From: Bin75 sp965212135 | GTDB lineage: Bacteria > Nitrospirota > Nitrospiria > Nitrospirales > UBA8639 | Assembly: GCA_965212135.1 (NCBI GenBank) | Contig: OZ243044.1 | Location: forward strand, 1,364,001 to 1,428,000 | Direction of reading: 5' to 3' | Length of the DNA stretch: 64,000 nucleotides | In this document: piece by piece, positions 52,277 through 60,917 of the stretch | Layout of the letters: the number at the start of each line of letters is the position of its first letter | Numbering within the stretch: the first letter of the stretch is position 1 | Notes under the pieces: generated by a model | Database searches by the model: none | What the model was told of the DNA's origin: nothing | Seen by the model: only the letters and a program-made list of their open reading frames with translations | Position numbers and translations under genes: made by a program

Positions 52277-53608
52277 TTACGGGGTTTTGTAGGGGTTGAC
52301 GCCGACGGAAGGCCGTCCCACGGACACGTAGTGAATCCCGTAGGCGGCGATCCGTTCGGGGTCATAGACGTTGCGGAGATCAATCATCACCGGCGCGCGA
52401 AGCAGCGATTTCACGTGTTCCAAATCCAGGTTTCTGAATTGATTCCATTCGGTGGCCAGCACCACGGCATCCGCGCCGTTCACCGCGTCATACGCGTCGT
52501 CGCACCCGATCAATGCCGGTAACGCGCGGCGCGCGCCTTCCAGCCCTTCCGGGTCATAGGCCCGGATGACGCAGCCTTCCTTCAGCAGATGTTCCGCGAT
52601 GCTCAACGCGGGGGAATCCCGCAGGTCGTCGGTGTTGGGTTTGAAGGACAGCCCCAAAAAGGCGAGGGTTTTGCCCTGAACGCCGTTCACGGTGTCGCGG
52701 ATTTTCTCAACCATCCTGGCCCGCTGTTGCTCATTGACCTGTTTGGTCGTCGCCGCCAGTTGCATGGCGTATCCGGCCGCGTCCCCGATATGCACCAGCG
52801 CCGCGGCGTCTTTTCCAAAACACGATCCCCCGTACCCCGGACCCGCGTGCAGGAATTTCGCCCCGATCCGCTTATCAAGCCCCATGGCTTTGGCGACCGT
52901 CTGCACGTCGGCATGCACCAGTTCGCAGAGATTGGCGACTTCGTTGATAAAGGAAATTTTGGCGGCCAGAAACACGTTCGACGCGTATTTAATCATTTCC
53001 GCCGTTTGCGTGCTGGTCATGATGAACGGCGTTTCAATGAGATACAACGGCCGGTACAAATCCTTCATGATGGCCGCGGCCCGGTCGCCGTCCGCGCCGA
53101 TGACCACGCGATCCGGGCGCATGAAGTCCGCAATCGCCGACCCCTCGCGCAAAAACTCGGGGTTGGACACCACGTCGAAATGGACGGGCGCGGCCTGATG
53201 CGCGCGGATCATATCCCGCACTCGCGTCGCGGTCCCCACGGGCACCGTTGACTTGGTGGCCACAACTTTGTACCCGGTCATGCGGCGGCCGAGGCTCCGC
53301 GCCACGTCCTCGACCGAGGACAGATCGGCCGACCCATCGGGGTGCGAGGGCGTGCCCACCGCGATAAACACCACCAGCGCCTGATCCACCGCATGATTGA
53401 AATCGGTGGTAAACGCGAGCCGTCCGGCCTTGCGGCCTTTGGCCGCCAGTTCGGCCAGTCCGGGTTCATAAAACGGCACGTCGTCCCGTTCCAGTTTTTC
53501 AATGCGGGCGGCGTCCGCGTCCATGCACGTCACCGTGAGTCCGAATTCGGCGAAACACGCGCCGGTGACGAGGCCCACGTATCCTGTTCCGAGCACGCTA
53601 ATCCGCAT
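52277..53608 (-). CDS. ugd: UDP-glucose 6-dehydrogenase
   Basis: 443-residue NAD-dependent enzyme making UDP-glucuronate for capsule, LPS or exopolysaccharide. Rossmann start MRISVLGTGYVGLVTGACFA, catalytic Cys in GPGYGGSCFGKDAAALVHIG, and the C-terminal domain GLSFKPNTDDLRDSPALSIA. ATG at 53608 is used; it overlaps the rmuC stop by 11 nt, so the two are probably co-transcribed, rmuC first. Confidence 0.95.
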   Translation of the reverse strand: MRISVLGTGYVGLVTGACFAEFGLTVTCMDADAARIEKLERDDVPFYEPGLAELAAKGRKAGRLAFTTDFNHAVDQALVVFIAVGTPSHPDGSADLSSVEDVARSLGRRMTGYKVVATKSTVPVGTATRVRDMIRAHQAAPVHFDVVSNPEFLREGSAIADFMRPDRVVIGADGDRAAAIMKDLYRPLYLIETPFIMTSTQTAEMIKYASNVFLAAKISFINEVANLCELVHADVQTVAKAMGLDKRIGAKFLHAGPGYGGSCFGKDAAALVHIGDAAGYAMQLAATTKQVNEQQRARMVEKIRDTVNGVQGKTLAFLGLSFKPNTDDLRDSPALSIAEHLLKEGCVIRAYDPEGLEGARRALPALIGCDDAYDAVNGADAVVLATEWNQFRNLDLEHVKSLLRAPVMIDLRNVYDPERIAAYGIHYVSVGRPSVGVNPYKTP

Positions 53609-54746
53609 CGCCGCCTCGTGCCGCCGGTTGGATGGCGGGGCGCTCCGCCGGCGCGTCCCCCTGTCCCAACAGCAATTCGTTGATCTTCTCCATGGGTTTT
53701 TCCAGTTGGTTCCGGCGGGCGCCCGCCAATTGATCAAAGTGATTCTGCACCGTCACGATGGATTTCCCCATCTGATCCATTTTGCCCACAAACTCGTCCC
53801 ATTGTTTTCTGAAAACTCCCACGAGCTGTTGCATCTCCCCCGCTTTCTGTTTCATGGAGAAATTGACCACGCATTGACGGATCAGGGACAGCACGGCATA
53901 CAGCGTAATGGGTGAGCACAGCAGGACTTTCTGGTCAAGGGAGAAATCAATCAGCTCGCGATCTTCCTGATTCAGGAAGACATAAATGCTCTCATTGGGA
54001 ATGAACATGAGCACATAATCCACCGTCCTCCCCTGATCAATATATTTCCCCTTGCCGATGGCTTTCACGTGATTCCGGACGTCGTGCAGGAAGGCTTTTT
54101 TCTCCCGGTCCCGGTCATGCTCATGCTCCGTGTTCACGTAGTTTTCATAATGGGCGAGCGGGAACTTCACGTCCATATGGATACATTTTTCGTCCGGCAG
54201 TTTGAACGTGAAGTCGGGACGCCCCTCGCCCGCCTGGGTTTGCTTCTCAAAATTGATGCCCTCGACCAGGCCCATAACATTCAGGATATCCTCAACCATC
54301 CGCTCGCCCCATTGTCCACGGGCCTGCGAACTGGACAGGACCATGGATAATTTAGTGGTGGTTTCCGCCAGGGCGCCTATCCCCTTTTGGGAGGATTCCA
54401 TTTGACCTTTTAACTCATTGGTTGATTTGTTGAGTCCATCGAGCTTTTCCTTCATCTCCACTTTCATCTCACCCAGCGACTGATTGATCAAGGTTTTCTT
54501 TTGCTCCAATTGACCATCGGAGGCGTTCACCAATTCGGTAAATTTGTCTTTTGTCAATTGCAGGAAGGTAGCCATGTTTTCATTCAGGACCTGTCTGGAC
54601 AGATCCCCGAACGCGGCTTTTAACTGATCCCGGCCGGACTGGGCCGCATGACTCTCCTTTTGCCGCAGCGCCCAGATCACGCCGGCGCCGGCCGCGAATC
54701 CGACAAGAAACAGACCGATACCGACAATAAATTCCATGAATGTCAT
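53598..54746 (-). CDS. rmuC: DNA recombination protein RmuC-like
   Basis: 382-residue protein limiting inversions at short repeats in E. coli (genetic evidence for the family); nuclease-like fold. N-terminal membrane helix (FIVGIGLFLVGFAAGAGVIW), a long coiled coil of Glu/Lys/Gln residues, and the conserved domain GQWGERMVEDILNVMGLVEG, FTFKLPDEKCIHMDVKFPLA, YVLMFIPNESIYVFLNQED. ATG at 54746 is chosen (MTFMEFIVG). An inversion-related role is interesting given the 1.43-kb inverted repeat nearby, but no link is shown. Confidence 0.92.
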   Translation of the reverse strand: MTFMEFIVGIGLFLVGFAAGAGVIWALRQKESHAAQSGRDQLKAAFGDLSRQVLNENMATFLQLTKDKFTELVNASDGQLEQKKTLINQSLGEMKVEMKEKLDGLNKSTNELKGQMESSQKGIGALAETTTKLSMVLSSSQARGQWGERMVEDILNVMGLVEGINFEKQTQAGEGRPDFTFKLPDEKCIHMDVKFPLAHYENYVNTEHEHDRDREKKAFLHDVRNHVKAIGKGKYIDQGRTVDYVLMFIPNESIYVFLNQEDRELIDFSLDQKVLLCSPITLYAVLSLIRQCVVNFSMKQKAGEMQQLVGVFRKQWDEFVGKMDQMGKSIVTVQNHFDQLAGARRNQLEKPMEKINELLLGQGDAPAERPAIQPAARGGDAD

Positions 54747-54824
54747 AATGGACCAGCCTTCCCCTTGCCTGTCAGATTCTTCGATTTTTCCTTTGAGCCT
54801 GCGCGCGCGGCCCATGGTGTTTTC

Positions 54825-54854
54825 TTGACGAGGATAGCCCGGTCAACCTAGAAT
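54825..54854 (+). promoter_or_regulatory. Promoter of tRNA-Gly
   Basis: TTGACG (54825-54830), 18-bp spacer, TAGAAT (54849-54854). Same spacing and near-identical -10 as the tRNA-Val promoter. Confidence 0.6.
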
Positions 54855-54883
54855 CACAAATCACAACCTGCCCATTCCGGAGA

Positions 54884-54958
54884 GCGGGAATAGCTCAGTG
54901 GTAGAGCATCGCCTTGCCAAGGCGAGGGTCGGGGGTTCAAATCCCCTTTCCCGCTCCA
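54884..54958 (+). tRNA. tRNA-Gly (anticodon GCC), CCA encoded
   Basis: Acceptor GCGGGAA/TTCCCGC, D arm GCTC...GAGC, anticodon arm TCGCC-TTGCCAA-GGCGA giving GCC, T arm with GGGGG-TTCAAAT-CCCCT, discriminator T, encoded CCA (54956-54958). The 97 bp that follow hold no gene. Confidence 0.95.
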
Positions 54959-55055
54959 AATTTCCCGATAACGTTTCGTGGATTTGCACTCCCGGCCGGG
55001 GATTCCGAAAGGGAGAGGTCTCTGCTGTTGAAGCGCTTGAGCGGCGTGCGCCCTC

Positions 55056-55526
55056 TTAGGCGGGCGTTGCGGGTTGCCTCGTCTGCACCTGAAAGATGAC
55101 GTCAAGCGGGATTTTCGTCAGCAGTTGTTTTCGGTGAAACACTTCAAACCACCAGGTCCCTTCACGGTTAATTTCTATGACCATTTTCACAATGATGTTG
55201 ACGCCTTTATATTCCGGTCCCTCGAAATGGACCGGGTGCCTTTTTGAAGGCAACTTTTCCCCGCCGGGTTTCACCGGAACAATTTCCAGTTCATGTGACC
55301 CGCGTTCCCCTCCGCACTTCAGACTGACGTACAACGTGAGATGTTGCTGAATTTTGGGAAGCTCCTTCATCTCGCCGTGAGTGGTAATGGCCACCTGGAC
55401 GCGATCAATAATCCTGATCAAGGAATGCACATTGTCGGTTTCCCGTAAAACCTTTTCCGCAAAACACGCCACGGCAACATAAGGGCCAAGATTTAACGAT
55501 GGGACAATTCCCGCTTCCTGTGTCAT
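55056..55526 (-). CDS. Conserved hypothetical protein, DUF6941-like
   Basis: 156-residue cytoplasmic protein of unknown function. Beta-rich sequence: NLGPYVAVACFAEKVLRETD, SLIRIIDRVQVAI, HLTLYVSLKCGGERGSHELE and GTWWFEVFHRKQLLTKIPLD. The order, an opening strand with ACFAEKV, then IDRV, then a long sandwich ending in a FEV turn, recalls the DUF6941 group; this is from memory and tentative. ATG at 55526 (MTQEAGIVPSLN) is preferred; the frame continues to 55613 over the next gene's end. Confidence 0.6.
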   Translation of the reverse strand: MTQEAGIVPSLNLGPYVAVACFAEKVLRETDNVHSLIRIIDRVQVAITTHGEMKELPKIQQHLTLYVSLKCGGERGSHELEIVPVKPGGEKLPSKRHPVHFEGPEYKGVNIIVKMVIEINREGTWWFEVFHRKQLLTKIPLDVIFQVQTRQPATPA

Positions 55527-55578
55527 GTGGTTGATCCTTTCACGAGACGTGCGGTTCTGTTCAAAGCGTGCGTCCCCA

Positions 55579-56178
55579 TTAGAAAATGTGTTTACTTCTC
55601 GCAAATTGTGCAAAGGCCGCGCAAATATCCGGCCACTTCTTCGGATTCCGCCATGTTAAATATTCAGAGACAAAGAACCTGGATTCAGGCCCCGCTTCTC
55701 CCGGAAAAGGAGGCTTGGAAATTTTTCTTCGTTGTTTGGGAAATTCATCTGCTGCATTCGCCACGGCGTTACACGCCCAGTGTCCCATAACCCAGACAAT
55801 TGGTGCGTGAGCAAGTGCTTCACGGAGATGTTCGGGATTTTCCACCCGCTTTGCTTTATTCCGTGCGGCGTCTGGCCTTTCTTTCTTTATCGCCTCCTTG
55901 GGTAGAAGACAACGAATGGCATGGTCGAACAAAAAGCCTGCTTCCTGGAATCCCTCAAGGGTCGGGGATGGGAGGAGTTTTTGTTGAAAAATGTTTGTAA
56001 GGAGACCGTATCGGACTTTCACCGGATCATTTTCATAACTCCACGGAGGATCATAGAAATACGGTGATCCCTTATCGCCGGGGTTCTCTCCGACAATGAG
56101 ACAACGAAGCCGGGTCGGGCGCCATTGCTGTTCAACATCGAAGAGGTCAAAGGGATGGGTGTGATTACAACAGTTCAT
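55579..56178 (-). CDS. Uracil-DNA glycosylase superfamily-like protein
   Basis: 199-residue protein. RLRCLIVGENPGDKGSPYFY contains the GxNPG-type motif found in family 4-6 uracil-DNA glycosylases, and HAPIVWVMGHWACNAVANAA fits the second core segment. Cys residues at the extreme N-terminus (NCCNH) do not form an obvious iron-sulfur site. A close match to any one class is not claimed; the role in removing damaged bases is inferred. Ends 53 nt before the next minus-strand gene's start. Confidence 0.5.
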   Translation of the reverse strand: MNCCNHTHPFDLFDVEQQWRPTRLRCLIVGENPGDKGSPYFYDPPWSYENDPVKVRYGLLTNIFQQKLLPSPTLEGFQEAGFLFDHAIRCLLPKEAIKKERPDAARNKAKRVENPEHLREALAHAPIVWVMGHWACNAVANAADEFPKQRRKISKPPFPGEAGPESRFFVSEYLTWRNPKKWPDICAAFAQFARSKHIF

Positions 56179-56286
56179 ACGTTACTGCCTTCCCAATTTC
56201 TCAAAACCTGATCCATCCTTGGATTTGCGTAGCCGGTCGCTTGTCATACCCTCTCCCCCGTCTCCGTCTCAACCCATTATCCTGTT

Positions 56287-57615
56287 TCACTGTCCCCCCA
56301 CCCATTCCGGCACGAGAACAAGCTGCCACGGCGGCGCTTCTTCGCTCATGTGCGGAAAGTGCCGGGCGGTTGACCCGGCGGGCACGTCGGGCAACACGGC
56401 GCCTCGCCGGATTTCCGCAAAACGGAAGCGGCGGGGCGCGGGCGTCCCGTCCCCCGGCCCGGCGGGGAAGGTGTGCCGGAGAGCGGTGACGTCGGACAGG
56501 ATGCGGCGTTCCCCGATTTTCAGTGACGCCAGTTCGTGGTGAACGTGCCCGAAGACCTTCGGAATCGTGTCCGGAGTGAACACGACGTCCGCCGGCCGCA
56601 TCGCGGAATCGTCCACCAGTTGCGCGAGCAGTTCCCAAAACACTTCGTCGTCAATGGCGGCGAACACACAAAGCGCCCCGCGACGCGCCGCAAGATTCAA
56701 CAGCGCGAGCGGGCCGTGAATCGTGAATTTCCACGGAGGAAACGTCAGCTCCCGTCCCCGGTGCGTGACGTTCAGGGCTTCCTCTCCGTTCACGCGACCC
56801 GTGCGCGCGTCGCCTTTGGTCGCGGCGAGATGTGCCCGGATCATCGCCGGCGACAACCGGGCGGGTTCATACGCAAAGGTCGGCGTGGCCGGGGCATGAC
56901 AGGTCACGATGGTGTACCGGGAAAGCAGGGCGCGCGGCGTCGCCGGACTCATCATATCAACATCTCCCCAGAACCGGAATTGAAGATGGTCCGGGTCCAG
57001 AAGTGCAAACCGGCGCAGACGCTCCGGGTCGGCGTGGTACCGGCCGCCCAGTTGCGACCCCGGCCGCAGGCGGTCCAGCGCGTGAAGCGTGAAGACCTTC
57101 TCGCGTTGCCGCAAGGGAGGGAGGTAGCGGGCGATGAGTTCTTCTTCAAAGGATAAATCGCCCGCTCCCAGATCAAGTAACGACGGCTTCTCCGCCTGAA
57201 GCAGCAGCGCGTAGGGTGACTGGCTCCGCCGCACGCAGGTTTCAACCTCATGAGGCGCGGGCGCGGATGAACAAGCGGCGTCTTCCCGGACAAGCGCAAA
57301 GTACACGCACAGGGCGCGCACCGCTTTCGTGGAGGGTAGCCCCGTGAATGCCTTGAGCGCGCGGCCCCCGGTTGCGCCGCTCGCCGGGGAGGCTGTCACG
57401 AGTCCGGCCGCCAACTCGTCGCGCAACGCAGCCGGCAAGGCGCTGCGCCGGATGCGTTCCGTGAGTCGGGCCAGGGTGTCGGCAAGCCGGGAGGGGTGAA
57501 CGAGTTTTCTGGTCAGCTCCCATGCGGCCGGATCGGCCTGTTTGCGTTTCTGAATGTGCGTGCGAAACTGGGCGGGGGTTTGTGGAAGGTCCGAAGCGTC
57601 AGGCGATGAGGGCAT
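56287..57615 (-). CDS. Hypothetical protein with methyltransferase-like motif
   Basis: 442-residue protein. SLLDLGAGDLSFEEELIARY near residue 165 has the look of SAM-binding motif I (LDxGxG), preceded by an all-helical N-terminus (LTRKLVHPSRLADTLARLTE). Later segments such as LSRYTIVTCHAPATPTFAYE and KVFGHVHHELASLKIGE do not recall a specific group. ATG at 57615 (MPSSPDASDLPQ) is used; the frame stays open to 57756. It may be a methyltransferase of unknown substrate. High GC like the chromosome. Confidence 0.5.
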   Translation of the reverse strand: MPSSPDASDLPQTPAQFRTHIQKRKQADPAAWELTRKLVHPSRLADTLARLTERIRRSALPAALRDELAAGLVTASPASGATGGRALKAFTGLPSTKAVRALCVYFALVREDAACSSAPAPHEVETCVRRSQSPYALLLQAEKPSLLDLGAGDLSFEEELIARYLPPLRQREKVFTLHALDRLRPGSQLGGRYHADPERLRRFALLDPDHLQFRFWGDVDMMSPATPRALLSRYTIVTCHAPATPTFAYEPARLSPAMIRAHLAATKGDARTGRVNGEEALNVTHRGRELTFPPWKFTIHGPLALLNLAARRGALCVFAAIDDEVFWELLAQLVDDSAMRPADVVFTPDTIPKVFGHVHHELASLKIGERRILSDVTALRHTFPAGPGDGTPAPRRFRFAEIRRGAVLPDVPAGSTARHFPHMSEEAPPWQLVLVPEWVGGQ

Positions 57616-57716
57616 GGAAGGGGTGCTCAACTGGAGAAAAGCGTAGCCGCGCGCGCGGGCGCGTGTCAAGGCGTTGACCGGCGCGGGTTGCGGTTGCGCA
57701 AGTCCCGTGCTACACC

Positions 57717-58694
57717 ATGCGCATGCCGCACCGCGTCGGTGACTGTCCCGTACCAACCTTGTCGTTCTTGGGGTTTGCCGGCTGGCTGACGATGGCCGTT
57801 GCCTGTGCCGCGACGCCTCCCGCCGACACCTGGCACACGGACCAGATCATCGCCTTGCACAACCGGGCCGAGGTTTCTGACGCGGAATTCGCCTCAACCC
57901 TCCAGGCCGCCGACGTCGTCTATCTCGGCGAAGCGCATTACACGCCTTCTCATGTCGCCGCCGCGCTTCAGGTGCTGCAAACCGTTCTCAACGGAGGCCG
58001 CCGGCCGGTCCTGGGCATGGAAATGTTCAGTTGGGACGGACAGGCCGGGCTTGACCGTTACCTCAACGGCACGGTGACCTCAACCGAGGATTTTTTAGCC
58101 GAATCCCGGTGGAAGCATAATTGGGGCGGGACCTATGCGGAGTACGCGCCGCTGGTTGAGTACGCGAAAACACACGGCTTGCCGTTGATGGGCCTGAATC
58201 CGCCCCGTGCTCTTGTCCGGCAAGTGGCGCAACGGGGCTTCACGGAAATCACGCGTGCTCCGGAGGCGCGGCGGTGGCCCGTTCCGGACCCGTTTCCTCC
58301 CGACGACCCTGAATACCGCCGGGTCGTGTACGAGCAAATTGAACAATGCCATGCAGGCTTGTCGCGGGACGTCTATCAGAAAATCTATGAAGCCTCCGTC
58401 TTTCGGGACGAGGGCATGGCGTCCGTCATTGCGACGCGGCTCTTGGCCGGTTCCCCGGCGCCGCGTCCCGTCGTCAGTTACACCGGCGCCGGGCATATCC
58501 AGTATGGGCTTCCCGTCCCCAAACGGGTTCAACGGCGGATGGGCGGTTCGATCAGGCACGTCACGGTGTATCTGCACGCGCTGGACCCCGAACACCCGGA
58601 AGACGTTGAGCGGTTGCTCGTGGAACGCATTGCGGATTATGTGTGGCTGACGGCATTGGGGCCTCAAGGCAGACAGCCCCGGTGCGGGGAATAG
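57717..58694 (+). CDS. ChaN-family haem-binding lipoprotein-like protein
   Basis: 325-residue protein of the ChaN/DUF399 group, members of which bind haem or are iron-regulated. Conserved VVYLGEAHYTPSHVAAALQV, VLGMEMFSWDGQAGLDRYLN, YTGAGHIQYGLPVPKRVQRR. The N-terminus has a hydrophobic stretch ending in AVACAATPP, a possible lipobox (AVAC). Starts at ATG 57717 with a second ATG at 57723. Probably envelope-located. Followed by the CDGSH gene, which fits an iron theme. Confidence 0.8.
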   Translation: MRMPHRVGDCPVPTLSFLGFAGWLTMAVACAATPPADTWHTDQIIALHNRAEVSDAEFASTLQAADVVYLGEAHYTPSHVAAALQVLQTVLNGGRRPVLGMEMFSWDGQAGLDRYLNGTVTSTEDFLAESRWKHNWGGTYAEYAPLVEYAKTHGLPLMGLNPPRALVRQVAQRGFTEITRAPEARRWPVPDPFPPDDPEYRRVVYEQIEQCHAGLSRDVYQKIYEASVFRDEGMASVIATRLLAGSPAPRPVVSYTGAGHIQYGLPVPKRVQRRMGGSIRHVTVYLHALDPEHPEDVERLLVERIADYVWLTALGPQGRQPRCGE

Positions 58695-58757
58695 AAGACG
58701 TCACGGCAATCCTTGAAATGCAAGCCGTCCGAACGAAGAACAGAAAGGAGGGACAGC

Positions 58758-59003
58758 ATGGGAGACTCAATCATCATTGCGCAGCGAATGCCCTATGTGA
58801 TGGAGATGGAGCCCGGTACGTATTACTGGTGCCGGTGCGGCCGGTCCGCGACACAGCCCTTTTGCGACGGGTCGCACACGGGCACGGAACATTCCCCGGT
58901 GGCCGTCGAACTCACTGAAAAAAAGCGGGTGGCATGGTGCGGGTGCAAGCATACGAAAAACCAGCCCTTTTGCGACGGCACCCACTCCGGCCTTGACGCA
59001 TAA
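58758..59003 (+). CDS. CDGSH iron-sulfur domain protein (two domains)
   Basis: 81-residue protein with two CDGSH motifs: CRCGRSATQPFCDGSH and CGCKHTKNQPFCDGTH, each expected to hold a 2Fe-2S cluster with Cys3His1 ligation. AAGGAGGG a few bases upstream supports ATG 58758. Role is redox or iron-sulfur handling; partners unknown. No targeting signal. Confidence 0.9.
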   Translation: MGDSIIIAQRMPYVMEMEPGTYYWCRCGRSATQPFCDGSHTGTEHSPVAVELTEKKRVAWCGCKHTKNQPFCDGTHSGLDA

Positions 59004-59119
59004 CGCATGGGAACGATCATGTCTTGCCTCTTTCGGGGAAGTTTTTATACAATGCCCTTTCATTCATTCACCTGAAATCATGCAGGAATGTCTCCTGCAT
59101 TGAGAAGGAGGATCAGATC

Positions 59120-59287
59120 ATGAATAAAACAGGGATTCTTGGTGCGGCGTTGCTGGTTGTGGGAGCGTCCCCTGCCTGGGCCAATGCGCCCGGCGGCGGG
59201 TATGAAGGGATTTCCACACTCTATTATTCGGCGATTGCCCTGGTGCTTGGCTATGGCGTGTGGGATATTTTCTTCAAAAAGGACTGA
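59120..59287 (+). CDS. Small exported or membrane protein, 55 aa
   Basis: MNKTGILGAALLVVGASPAW gives a signal peptide, then NAPGGGYEGISTLYYS and one TM helix (IALVLGYGVWDIFFKKD). AAGGAGG nine nt before ATG 59120. No family recognised; possibly a subunit of a membrane complex. Sits 116 nt after the CDGSH gene on the same strand. Confidence 0.6.
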   Translation: MNKTGILGAALLVVGASPAWANAPGGGYEGISTLYYSAIALVLGYGVWDIFFKKD

Positions 59288-59353
59288 CGGGCGTCCAACC
59301 GTTTGCTCCCCTTTTCCGGACCGCCTCGGGTCTTGAAAGAGGGGCCGTATCGT

Positions 59354-60181
59354 TTACGTTTCCGGTCCCGGCGACAAGCCGGGCCTCTCCTTCTTGAGCA
59401 ACGGCTCAATCACGTCAAACACCGTTCCGGCGACAATGCGATACCCTTCTCCGGTCGGATGGATGCCGTCGTCCTGATTCAACGCGGGCCGGGCCGCCAC
59501 CCCTTCAAGAAAAAACGGAATCAGGGTGACCGAATGGTCCCGGGCCAGGCGTGGGAACAGAGCCGCAAAGTCCGTGGTGTAGTCCAGTCCGTAATTCGGG
59601 GGAATCTGCATCCCCGCCAGTACCACCACGGCTCCCCCTTCGCGCAGCCCTTCAATGATTGTTTTCAAATTGGACGCGATGGCGGATAAGGGTTGTCCCC
59701 GCAGGCCGTCGTTGGCGCCCAGCTCCAGCACCACCATCGCCGGCCGGCTTTTGAGAATCCAGGGCAGACGGCGCAGGCCGCCCGCCGTGGTTTCGCCGCT
59801 CACGCCGGCATTGATGACTTCATAATGATACCCGGCCTCGCGCAGGCGGTTCTGAAGGCGAGCGGGGTACGCCTGGTCCGGGGAGACGCCGAGGCCGGCC
59901 GTGAGACTGTTTCCAAACGCGACGATCCGCGGAGCGCCCGCCGGCGCGTCGCCTTGCGACAAAGAGTCCGCAACGCCGGAAGACCCGACACCGCGCGCGG
60001 GGCGAGTGTCCTCAAGCGGCGAAGCGGATTTCCCCGCGTCGCAGCCTCCCGCCCCCAGGAGGAGGAAGAGACCGCACAGGGCCGCAAGGGCGAATGGTCG
60101 GCTCCGCCGCCCCGACCGGAACGCGTCTTGCCGGATCACGAAACCATGACGAATATCTGGCGCGCCGCCGGACTGAATCAT
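59354..60181 (-). CDS. tesA: SGNH/GDSL arylesterase lipoprotein (TesA-like)
   Basis: 275-residue esterase/lysophospholipase. Signal and lipobox: LCGLFLLLGAGGCDAGKSAS. Catalytic Ser block VAFGNSLTAGLGVSPDQAYP, Gly block INAGVSGETTAGGLRRL, Asn block VLELGANDGLRG, and Asp/His DDGIHPTGEGYRIVA. ATG at 60181 is chosen; upstream codons to 60448 overlap ybbA antisense. Divergent from ybbA-ybbP, the same gene neighbourhood as E. coli tesA. Confidence 0.92.
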   Translation of the reverse strand: MIQSGGAPDIRHGFVIRQDAFRSGRRSRPFALAALCGLFLLLGAGGCDAGKSASPLEDTRPARGVGSSGVADSLSQGDAPAGAPRIVAFGNSLTAGLGVSPDQAYPARLQNRLREAGYHYEVINAGVSGETTAGGLRRLPWILKSRPAMVVLELGANDGLRGQPLSAIASNLKTIIEGLREGGAVVVLAGMQIPPNYGLDYTTDFAALFPRLARDHSVTLIPFFLEGVAARPALNQDDGIHPTGEGYRIVAGTVFDVIEPLLKKERPGLSPGPET

Positions 60182-60239
60182 AGCGTATACTAAACTATCG
60201 GCCCCGGGGTTTTCCAATGGCGAAGGACGTTTGCAGACC

Positions 60240-60917
60240 ATGATCCGCGTTGCCGGTCTGACCATGCAACTCCATGGCGGAGGCCATGCGGTGTCCATCC
60301 TCCGCGGCGTGAGCTTTGACGTGCCGCGCGGGCAAATGGTCGCCATTGTCGGCCCGTCGGGAAGCGGGAAATCCACCCTGCTGGGGCTGTTGGCCGGACT
60401 GGATACGCCCACGTCCGGCTCCATTCGGTTGCATGGCCGTGAGATCACGACGTTGACCGAGTATCAACTGGCTCACTTTCGCCGTCAACACATCGGGTAT
60501 CTGTTTCAATCGTTTCATCTCATTCCAACCCTGACCGCTCTGGAAAACGTCGCGCTGCCGTTGGAGCTGAACGGCGATGCCTCCGCGACGGTTCAGGCGC
60601 GGGAGTGGCTGGACGCCGTGGGGTTGCGGGATCGCCGGAGCCATTATCCCGCCCAGCTCTCCGGGGGCGAACAGCAGCGCGTGGCGGTGGCTCGCGCCTT
60701 TTCCTGCCGTCCGCGGATTCTGTTGGCCGACGAACCCACCGGCAATCTGGACAGCGCGACGGGACAGACCGTGATTGACCGGCTGCTCGCCATGAATCGC
60801 GACCAGGGCACGACGCTGGTGCTCGTGACGCACGACACGACCCTGGCGGCCCAAACGGAACGCATCATCACCCTCCATGACGGCCTCATTGCCGCGGACC
60901 GGCTGCGTGAGTCGTAA
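60240..60917 (+). CDS. ybbA: ABC transporter ATP-binding protein (YbbA-like)
   Basis: 225-residue ATPase with Walker A GPSGSGKSTLLGLLAG, Q-loop YLFQSFHLIPTLTALENV, signature LSGGEQQRVAVARAFSCRPR and Walker B ILLADEPTGNLDS. LolD/MacB-like class that pairs with FtsX-type permeases. ATG at 60240 (MIRVAGL); TTG at 60231 is in frame. Overlaps the permease gene by 11 nt. Confidence 0.94.
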   Translation: MIRVAGLTMQLHGGGHAVSILRGVSFDVPRGQMVAIVGPSGSGKSTLLGLLAGLDTPTSGSIRLHGREITTLTEYQLAHFRRQHIGYLFQSFHLIPTLTALENVALPLELNGDASATVQAREWLDAVGLRDRRSHYPAQLSGGEQQRVAVARAFSCRPRILLADEPTGNLDSATGQTVIDRLLAMNRDQGTTLVLVTHDTTLAAQTERIITLHDGLIAADRLRES

